From positions 124,001-188,000 of the forward strand of contig NZ_JAGQCE010000004.1 in the NCBI RefSeq assembly GCF_024345995.1: a DNA stretch of 64,000 bases. The letters are read 5' to 3'. The stretch comes from Synechococcus sp. Cruz-7E5 (GTDB lineage Bacteria > Cyanobacteriota > Cyanobacteriia > PCC-6307 > Cyanobiaceae). The translations under genes and the position numbers were made by a program. Below, one piece after another: positions 58,149 through 64,000 of this stretch (the first letter of the stretch is position 1; every line of letters begins with the position of its first letter). The notes under the pieces were generated by a model. The model did no database searches, was not told where the DNA came from, and saw only the letters and a list, made by a program, of their open reading frames with translations.

Positions 58149-58560
58149 AGGAGGGAGAAACGCCAGCAGGACAGTGGCGCGCACAGGTGCGAACCACTTG
58201 GTACTGAATCGTGCAGTCGCGCTTGGCCAGAAACCTGGACCCTGAGCCGCTGGGAAGCGGGAGATCCGGGGCGGTTTCGGCTGGGCTAGCGGTTGGCGAA
58301 ACAGTTGGCTGGGACTTGTCCGCGCCTGCTGGGCAAGGCGGCAGTATCCCGGCGGTCAGGCATTGCGCGGAGCAAACCGGCAAGCCTGGCCGCACTGGCC
58401 AGAAGAGATCGTCGCCAGCGACGATCCCGCGCACAGATCCGGAGGCCCGGCTAGCGGTCGGGCGCAGATCAGATGCACAAGCGAACACCATACTGCATGG
58501 CTCGAGGCCAGAGCCTTCTCTCCCCTGTCAGACTTCCGCTAACAGTTCTGAAGCTGCCCC
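58149..58560. promoter_or_regulatory. Divergent leader/promoter region of rplC operon and ndhN
   Basis: 412 bases without a supported gene. It contains a perfect 8-base inverted repeat GATCGTCG-CCAG-CGACGATC at 58407-58426, a stem CCGCT-GGGA-AGCGG near 58248, and a repeated GGCTAGCGGT (58284-58293 and 58449-58458). This amount of structure is consistent with a 5' leader that controls the ribosomal superoperon, but the transcription start and binding partner cannot be read from sequence. Confidence 0.5.
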
Positions 58561-59022
58561 ATGCCTCTGCTGCTCTCAGGTCGCCGCTTCCGTCAGGACC
58601 TGGAGAAGGCCGGCGCCCTCGCCCTTTATGCACCCCTGGAAGGAGGTGCTGAAACCCGACTGCTTCGCCGCCTGCGCGCAGCAGGCTACGGCGCTCAGAT
58701 CACTTCGGCCCGGGGCCTGGGCGACCCCGAGGTCTTCCTGTTCCAGAGTCATGGGGTTCGGCCGCCCCACCTCGGTCATCAAAGCGTTGGCCGCGGGGCC
58801 GCCGTGGGTGAGGTGCAGCGGGTGATGCCCCAGTTGGGGGCCTTGCTGGAGGGCATCAAGCCCATGGTGTTGTGGTTGCTGGAGGCTCAAGTGCTCTCCT
58901 CGGCGGAGCTGCAGTCGCTCTGTGCGCTTACCCGGCGCGAGCCCCGGCTGAAGATCGTGGCGGAGCTGGGCGGCTCCCGCAGTCTGCGCTGGACGCCCCT
59001 GGAGGAGATGGTTGCCGCCTGA
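58561..59022 (+). CDS. ndhN: NAD(P)H-quinone oxidoreductase subunit N
   Basis: 153 residues, an oxygenic-photosynthesis-specific NDH-1 subunit in the stromal/cytoplasmic arm. Family hallmarks: [51 protein letters not shown] and [15 protein letters not shown]. Full length. The stop overlaps the ldpA start, so both are probably co-translated. Confidence 0.96.
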   Translation: MPLLLSGRRFRQDLEKAGALALYAPLEGGAETRLLRRLRAAGYGAQITSARGLGDPEVFLFQSHGVRPPHLGHQSVGRGAAVGEVQRVMPQLGALLEGIKPMVLWLLEAQVLSSAELQSLCALTRREPRLKIVAELGGSRSLRWTPLEEMVAA

Positions 59023-60067
59023 GCAGGCTCTGGCCTGCGGTCGCTGGGTCAAGTTGATCTGCGGGGCCAGCAATCAGGATCTCGCTTCCATCGAAGACCT
59101 CTGCGGGCTCTACGCCCTTGCTGGGGTTCACTGCATTGACGTGGCCGCTGATGAAGCCGTGGTGGCTGCCGCCCGCCGGGGCCTGCGCTGGGCTCGTGAG
59201 CAGCGGCCTGAGCTGAGTACCCCCTGGCTGATGCTCAGCCTCAGCGACGGCGACGATCCCCACTTCCGCAAGGCATGGTTCGATCCCAGCCGTTGTCCGA
59301 CCGACTGCCCCAGGCCCTGCGCCCGTGTCTGCCCGGCAGAGGCGATCCCGACCGGGGCCGGTGTGACCAGGGAGCGCTGCTACGGCTGTGGCCGCTGCTT
59401 GCCCGCCTGTCCCCACGGACTGATCGAGGCCCAGAGTCATGGGCTCGAAGCATCGGCAGTGCCGGAGCTCCTGGCTCGCCTGCGCCCGGATGCGGTGGAG
59501 ATCCACACCTGCCTGGGCCGGGGAGAGGCCTTCGCCCGGCGCCTGGAGCAGGTGGCGGCCTCGGGCCTGCCCTTGCGGCGGCTGGCCGTGAGTTGTGGTC
59601 TTGAGGCCGGTGCGGCTGCCACTGGCGCCCCCCCTGACGCCAGCCCGGCGACCCTGGCCAGCGAGCTCTGGCAGCGGTTCGGCCTGCTGCGACGCCATCG
59701 CTTCAAGCCCCTCTGGCAACTCGATGGCCGCCCGATGAGTGGCGATGTGGGCGATGGCACGGCCCATGCCGCCGTCAACCTGCTGCTCGCCCTGCGCCGG
59801 CTGGCGCCCCCGGGGCCTCTGCAGCTCGCGGGCGGAACCAACGGCCGCAGCCTGCCCCTGCTGCGCCAGCGCAGCGGTGGCGCTCAGGCCGCCCGGACTG
59901 CCGCCGCCGGGGTGGCCTTCGGTGGTCTGGCCCGCCGGCTGCTCTCTCCGCTGGTACTGGAGGCGGAGCGCCGTGGCCGGCGTCTGCTCGATGAGCCTGC
60001 CCTCTGGCCCCAGGCCCTGGAGCTGGCGCAGGAGCTTGTCTCCCCCTGGCTGGCCGCCGATGGCTAG
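59012..60067 (+). CDS. ldpA: Light-dependent period protein LdpA (iron-sulfur, clock input)
   Basis: 351 residues from a TTG start that lies inside the end of ndhN. LdpA senses redox state and adjusts the circadian period in Synechococcus elongatus. Two ferredoxin-like cluster motifs are visible: [13 protein letters not shown] (about 97-109) and [11 protein letters not shown] (about 124-134). The N-terminal [20 protein letters not shown] and [16 protein letters not shown] match the family. Two [4Fe-4S] clusters are expected. Coupling to ndhN fits a redox-linked role. Confidence 0.92.
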   Translation: MPPEQALACGRWVKLICGASNQDLASIEDLCGLYALAGVHCIDVAADEAVVAAARRGLRWAREQRPELSTPWLMLSLSDGDDPHFRKAWFDPSRCPTDCPRPCARVCPAEAIPTGAGVTRERCYGCGRCLPACPHGLIEAQSHGLEASAVPELLARLRPDAVEIHTCLGRGEAFARRLEQVAASGLPLRRLAVSCGLEAGAAATGAPPDASPATLASELWQRFGLLRRHRFKPLWQLDGRPMSGDVGDGTAHAAVNLLLALRRLAPPGPLQLAGGTNGRSLPLLRQRSGGAQAARTAAAGVAFGGLARRLLSPLVLEAERRGRRLLDEPALWPQALELAQELVSPWLAADG

Positions 60068-60093
60068 AACGTCGATTCAGATGGGCCGTGTCC

Positions 60094-61791
60094 ATGCCCA
60101 GTCCAAGCGTTGCTGCCATTGCCGCGGCTGCCCGGCCAATCACCCCGCAGCGGATCACTGACGATCTCGACCGCCTGCTGGAGGTGTTGCCCGAGCGTGT
60201 CGCTGAAGCGCTGGCGAGCCCGATCAGCCGTGATCAGTTGCTGGAGGTGGTGCTCGACCTGGGCCGTGTACCCGAAGCTCGCTATCCGGGCCGAGCCCAG
60301 CTGCTGGATCATCGGCCGATCGAGCGGTCCGATCTTGCGGCGGTGGTGCAGCGGCTCGGGTCCTTCGGTGGCGACAACCGGGCCGGTATCGAGCGCACCC
60401 TGCATCGAATCAGTGCGATCCGCAACCGGGGTGGGGAGGTGGTCGGGCTCACCTGCCGGGTGGGCCGGGCTGTGTTCGGCACGGTGGCGATGGTGCGCGA
60501 CCTGCTGGACAGTGGCCAGTCGTTGCTGCTGATGGGACGGCCCGGTGTGGGCAAGACCACGGCCCTGCGGGAGATCGCCCGGGTGCTGGCCGACGACCTG
60601 GAGCGGCGGGTGGTGGTGATCGACACCAGCAATGAGATCGCCGGCGACGGAGACATTCCCCATCCCGCCATCGGCCGGGCCAGACGCATGCAGGTGGCGA
60701 GGCCTGAGCAACAGCATCAGGTGATGATCGAGGCGGTGGAAAACCACATGCCCGAGGTGATCGTGATCGATGAGATCGGCACAGAACTCGAGGCCCAGGC
60801 TGCCCGCACCATTGCCGAGCGTGGCGTGATGCTGGTGGCCACAGCCCACGGCAACGAGCTGGCCAACCTGATCAAGAACCCCACCCTGGCCGATCTGATC
60901 GGGGGCATTCAGTCGGTCACCCTGGGGGATGAGGAGGCCCGCCGGCGTGGTTCCCAGAAGACGGTGCTCGAGCGCTGCGCCGACCCCACCTTCCCCCTGG
61001 CGGTGGAGATGCACAGCCGCAGCCGCTGGCTGGTACACCGCGACGTGGCCCGCACCGTTGACCAGCAGCTGCGTGGGCAGCCGGTCCGTCCCCAGGTTCG
61101 TGAGCTGGGCAGCGACGGCCTGCTGCGCCTCGATGATCCCGATCCCGGTCTTCGCTCTCCCCCCCGGATGCCGCGGCGTGGCCCGCTTCTGGCTGGGGAC
61201 CGCGCAGCCCCAAGTCCATCCCTGGCACCCGTGCCCCTGCCCGATCCGGAGCTGCTCCCGCCCCATCGCCGCTCGACACCACCCTCCCCTGCGTCCCCTC
61301 CCCTGCGCCTCTACTGCTGCGGGGTCAGCCCTCAGTTGCTGGAGCAGGTGGTGCGCAGCCGTCAGTTGCCCGTGCAGCGCGTCAGCCAGGTGGAGGATGC
61401 CGATGCGGTGCTCAGCCTGCGCCAGCAGCTGGGTCGCGAACCCCAGGTACGCAGCCAGGCCCTTGAGCGTCATGTGCCGATCCTGGTGATCAAGGCCGAC
61501 ACCCTTCCCCAGATCCAACGCGGTGTGGAGAGGCTGTTGCGCCGTCGCGGCGGAGACGGGGCGGCAGCATCGACGAGCCCTGCCAGCGCCCCTGATGACG
61601 CCCATGGCGCCATGGAGGAATGCCGTCTGGCGGTGGAGCAGGTGGTGCTTCCCCATGGCCGGCCGGTGGAGCTGTTGCCCCGAAGTCCTTCAGTGCGCCT
61701 CATCCAGGCCGATCAGGTGAATGGTTACGGCCTGCGCAGTGCCGAATTCGGCAGCGGCGACCTGCGGCGGCTGCGGGTCTTCCCTCCATGA
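60094..61791 (+). CDS. Ycf45-type AAA ATPase with C-terminal R3H-like region
   Basis: About 565 residues from the ATG at 60094 (a GTG lies two codons earlier). P-loop [20 protein letters not shown], Walker [15 protein letters not shown] and the SpoIIIAA-like [27 protein letters not shown] region define the family known in plastid genomes as Ycf45. A Pro-rich linker (about 350-405) precedes a C-terminal part that ends in [20 protein letters not shown], like an R3H nucleic-acid-binding domain, although the Arg-x3-His signature is not intact. Function unknown. Confidence 0.85.
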   Translation: MPSPSVAAIAAAARPITPQRITDDLDRLLEVLPERVAEALASPISRDQLLEVVLDLGRVPEARYPGRAQLLDHRPIERSDLAAVVQRLGSFGGDNRAGIERTLHRISAIRNRGGEVVGLTCRVGRAVFGTVAMVRDLLDSGQSLLLMGRPGVGKTTALREIARVLADDLERRVVVIDTSNEIAGDGDIPHPAIGRARRMQVARPEQQHQVMIEAVENHMPEVIVIDEIGTELEAQAARTIAERGVMLVATAHGNELANLIKNPTLADLIGGIQSVTLGDEEARRRGSQKTVLERCADPTFPLAVEMHSRSRWLVHRDVARTVDQQLRGQPVRPQVRELGSDGLLRLDDPDPGLRSPPRMPRRGPLLAGDRAAPSPSLAPVPLPDPELLPPHRRSTPPSPASPPLRLYCCGVSPQLLEQVVRSRQLPVQRVSQVEDADAVLSLRQQLGREPQVRSQALERHVPILVIKADTLPQIQRGVERLLRRRGGDGAAASTSPASAPDDAHGAMEECRLAVEQVVLPHGRPVELLPRSPSVRLIQADQVNGYGLRSAEFGSGDLRRLRVFPP

Positions 61792-61948
61792 AACGGCCGG
61801 GCTGCGGTAGGCAGGTTCGCCGCCGGCATTCAGAGATTGACGAAGGACGGCCCGCTGTGGGTAACTAACAGGGCAACCGGTAAAGCGACCGACCAACCTG
61901 TATCCATCCACATGGATCGATTGGATTGGAAGGCCGCCACTGGAGCTT

Positions 61949-62020
61949 TGGGCCGTCGCCAAGTGGTAAGGCAGCGGGTTTTGGTCCCGCCATTCCTAGG
62001 TTCGAATCCTAGCGGCCCAG
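61949..62020 (+). tRNA. tRNA-Gln (anticodon TTG)
   Basis: 72 bases. Acceptor TGGGCCG pairs with CGGCCCA, discriminator G at 62020. Anticodon arm GCGGG-TTTTGGT-CCCGC puts TTG at the anticodon, reading CAA and CAG. T-arm AGGTTCGAATCCT. The 3' CCA is not encoded. Confidence 0.96.
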
Positions 62021-62037
62021 TTCTGAGAGATCCCTGC

Positions 62038-62787
62038 GTGACCCCCGGCCCGCTGCTGGTGTTCGATTTCGATGGCGTCCTCGTCGACGGCATGGCGGAG
62101 TACTGGTGGGCAGCTCGCCAGGCGGCCCTGAGGCTGCGGCCGGACCTCACCCTTCCCGAGCAGGCTCCCGTTGCCTTCGCCCGGCTGCGCCCGCTGATCC
62201 ACAAGGGCTGGGAGATGGTGCTGGTGGCCGCGGAGCTGTCCCGCAGCTCCAGCGACCTCACCGCCCCGGGTGCGGCCTACGACCAGGCCCTGGCTCCAGC
62301 GCTGGCCCACTGGGGCTGGAGCCCCGAGATCTTGCAGACGGCCCTCGAAGAGGTGCGCCGGCAGGCCATTGAGGCCGATCGTCTTCATTGGCTGGCGCTG
62401 CACCGGCCCTACCCCGGAGTGCCGCAGCGGCTGCGGGCCCTGGCGGCGGAGGCGGCCGACTGGGCCGTGCTCACCACCAAGGGCGGCGCCTTCGCCCGGG
62501 AGCTGCTGACGGCCCACGACCTCGTTCCCCTGTACACCTTCGGCCACGAGGACGGCAGCAAGCCCGAGGTGCTGCTGCGCCTGCGCACGCTGCAGCGGCC
62601 GCTCTGGTTCATCGAGGACCGCCGGTCCACGCTCGAGGCGGTGCGCTCCACCGCTGGACTGGAGGCGGTGCGCTGCTTCCTGGTGAGCTGGGGTTACCTG
62701 GGGCCCCACGATCTGATTGCTTTGCCCGAGGGGCTGGCGGTGCTGGAGCCTGCGGCCTTCGCGGCCCCCTTGGCTACGTGGCCCTGA
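62038..62787 (+). CDS. HAD-superfamily hydrolase
   Basis: 249 residues from the GTG at 62038, just after tRNA-Gln. Motif I is [15 protein letters not shown] (nucleophile Asp), motif II is VLTTKGGAF, the catalytic lysine is in GSKPEVLL and motif III is [12 protein letters not shown]. The first Asp-x-Asp is intact, so it is probably an active phosphatase of unknown substrate. Cyanobacterial members of this group sit near recA in several genomes, as I recall. Upstream codons in the same frame are part of the tRNA gene. Confidence 0.85.
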   Translation: MTPGPLLVFDFDGVLVDGMAEYWWAARQAALRLRPDLTLPEQAPVAFARLRPLIHKGWEMVLVAAELSRSSSDLTAPGAAYDQALAPALAHWGWSPEILQTALEEVRRQAIEADRLHWLALHRPYPGVPQRLRALAAEAADWAVLTTKGGAFARELLTAHDLVPLYTFGHEDGSKPEVLLRLRTLQRPLWFIEDRRSTLEAVRSTAGLEAVRCFLVSWGYLGPHDLIALPEGLAVLEPAAFAAPLATWP

Positions 62788-62795
62788 TCCGCTAG

Positions 62796-62809
62796 CGTAC
62801 GCCTGTACT
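62796..62809 (+). promoter_or_regulatory. Putative LexA (SOS) box upstream of recA
   Basis: CGTACGCCTGTACT: GTAC-N4-GTAC with the cyanobacterial LexA consensus right half TGTACT intact. It lies 157 bases before the recA ATG. The published cyanobacterial box is approximately AGTACWNWTGTACT (from memory); the first base and the two W positions differ here. Position and symmetry support a LexA site; affinity is uncertain. Confidence 0.5.
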
Positions 62810-62965
62810 AATTTGAGTTACCCGGCGTCAGGGGCCTGCTGCCGCTGTTTTGCCACCGCCTTGATACATCCATCGGCTTTGGTGGCACCTGTAGCTGTGA
62901 GGCCGCACGGCGACATCCCCCAGGGTCCGTCCCTTTCCGGCCCGTTCCTTCGTTTTCTTCTGACC

Positions 62966-64000
62966 ATGCCTGTCGACCCCAAGAGCACCGACCTCAGGTC
63001 GGCCCAGCCCCGCTCCTCAAGCGCGTCAGCGGCCGGCGCAGCTGAGCGCGACAAGGCCCTCAACCTGGTGCTCGGCCAGATCGAGCGCAACTTCGGCAAG
63101 GGCTCGATCATGCGCCTGGGGGATGCCTCCCGGATGCGGGTTGAAACGATGTCCACCGGTGCCCTCACTCTCGATCTTGCCCTGGGCGGCGGGTATCCCA
63201 AGGGCCGGGTGGTGGAGGTCTATGGGCCAGAGAGTTCCGGCAAGACCACCCTCACCCTCCATGCCATCGCCGAAGCGCAGCGCCGTGGCGGGGTGGCCGC
63301 CTTTGTGGATGCGGAGCATGCGCTCGACCCGGTTTATGCCGCTGCCCTGGGTGTTGATATTGAAAATCTGCTGGTGTCCCAGCCCGATACGGGTGAAATG
63401 GCACTGGAGATCGTCGATCAGCTGGTGCGCTCCGCCGCCGTCGATATCGTTGTTGTCGACTCGGTGGCTGCTCTCACTCCGCGGGCTGAGATTGAGGGTG
63501 AAATGGGTGATCTTGCCGTCGGCAGCCAGGCCCGCCTGATGAGCCAGGCGATGCGCAAGATCACCGGCAACATCGGCAAGTCGGGTTGCACGGTGATCTT
63601 TCTCAACCAGCTGCGCCAGAAGATCGGCGTCACCTACGGCAACCCTGAAACCACCACCGGCGGCAACGCCCTCAAGTTCTATGCCTCGGTGCGGCTCGAT
63701 ATCCGTCGCATCCAGACCCTCAAGCGCGGCACGGAGGAATACGGCATCCGCGCCAAGGTGAAGGTGGCCAAGAACAAGGTGGCGCCCCCGTTCCGAATCG
63801 CCGAGTTCGACATTCTCTTCGGCCGTGGCATCAGCACCCTGGGCTGTGTGCTTGACCTGGCCGAGGAAACCGGTGTGGTGGTCCGCAAGGGTGCCTGGTA
63901 CAGCTACGGCGGTGACAACATCGGTCAGGGCCGCGACAACACCATCACCTGGTTGGAGCAGAACCCGGAGCAGAAGGAGCTGATCGAGGCCGAGGTCCGG
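62966..64000 (+). CDS. recA: Recombinase RecA, partial (C-terminus beyond window)
   Basis: 345 residues seen from the ATG at 62966; the gene continues past the window end. P-loop [20 protein letters not shown], catalytic [18 protein letters not shown] and the L1/L2 loops ([40 protein letters not shown]) are all intact. The N-terminus carries a 25-residue Ser/Ala-rich extension before [20 protein letters not shown]. Leader of about 150 bases; a GCCACC...GGTGGC inverted repeat lies in it (about 62852-62886). Confidence 0.97.
   Translation, partial: MPVDPKSTDLRSAQPRSSSASAAGAAERDKALNLVLGQIERNFGKGSIMRLGDASRMRVETMSTGALTLDLALGGGYPKGRVVEVYGPESSGKTTLTLHAIAEAQRRGGVAAFVDAEHALDPVYAAALGVDIENLLVSQPDTGEMALEIVDQLVRSAAVDIVVVDSVAALTPRAEIEGEMGDLAVGSQARLMSQAMRKITGNIGKSGCTVIFLNQLRQKIGVTYGNPETTTGGNALKFYASVRLDIRRIQTLKRGTEEYGIRAKVKVAKNKVAPPFRIAEFDILFGRGISTLGCVLDLAEETGVVVRKGAWYSYGGDNIGQGRDNTITWLEQNPEQKELIEAEVR

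Noticed and set aside
58211-58825. Plus-strand frame across the rplC-ndhN leader
   Set aside because: Overlaps ndhN in another frame and shows no protein-like pattern in the leader part.
1-64000. CRISPR array, prophage or defence island
   Set aside because: No regularly spaced repeats, phage structural genes or known defence gene sets were seen; the HNH protein looks like a conserved housekeeping type.

Overview
The window is a high-GC chromosome segment from a unicellular picocyanobacterium, most likely of the Cyanobium/Synechococcus (alpha-cyanobacterial) group. The evidence is photosystem I genes (psaA, psaB, psaL, psaI), NDH-1 subunits (ndhH, ndhN), a phylloquinone (men) cluster, the clock-input protein LdpA, and a ribosomal superoperon in cyanobacterial order without rpsN, rpmD or infA. 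Genus placement is inference; no 16S rRNA gene is present.

Layout. 1-4.7 kb: ybeY (cut by the window edge), a small membrane protein and prfB on the minus strand. prfB carries the classical programmed +1 frameshift. Divergent to it are grxC, gshB and a membrane desaturase. 4.4-13.6 kb: a DUF962-type protein, a cNMP-binding patatin phospholipase, then the men cluster: menF (minus), menA-menC-small membrane protein-menE (plus), and the DHNA-CoA thioesterase (minus). Embedded here, at about 11.7-12.8 kb, is a TM2-domain gene broken by an AT-rich insert that carries a small unknown gene. 13.9-23.8 kb: a CFA-like methyltransferase of lower GC, DUF2752, ndhH, rsmH, DUF456, a membrane protein, cysteine desulfurase, an exported protein, a LuxR-type response regulator, an atypical pseudouridine synthase, lipA and tRNA-Pro.

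23.9-36.2 kb: a CbiG-CbiH fusion for cobalamin synthesis, an anchored acidic protein, psaA-psaB with a good terminator, an RND pump with no adaptor gene, and psaI-psaL. 36.2-41.4 kb: a hypothetical gene, a GT2 glycosyltransferase, a divergent NlpC/P60 and serine-hydrolase pair, tRNA-Ser, alr and an HNH protein. 41.5-58.1 kb, all minus: the ribosomal superoperon from rplC to rpmE with secY, adk, rpoA and truA, closed by a strong hairpin and followed by prfA. 58.5-64 kb: ndhN-ldpA (overlapping), a Ycf45-type ATPase, tRNA-Gln, a HAD hydrolase and recA (cut by the window edge) behind a LexA-like box.

Most of the window is core genome. The parts that deserve attention are the disrupted TM2 locus, the prfB recoding site, the unknown membrane protein inside the men operon, the pseudouridine synthase lacking its usual aspartate, the lone RND pump inside the PSI region, and the structured leader between rplC and ndhN. 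No CRISPR array, rRNA operon, recognisable transposase or prophage was seen.
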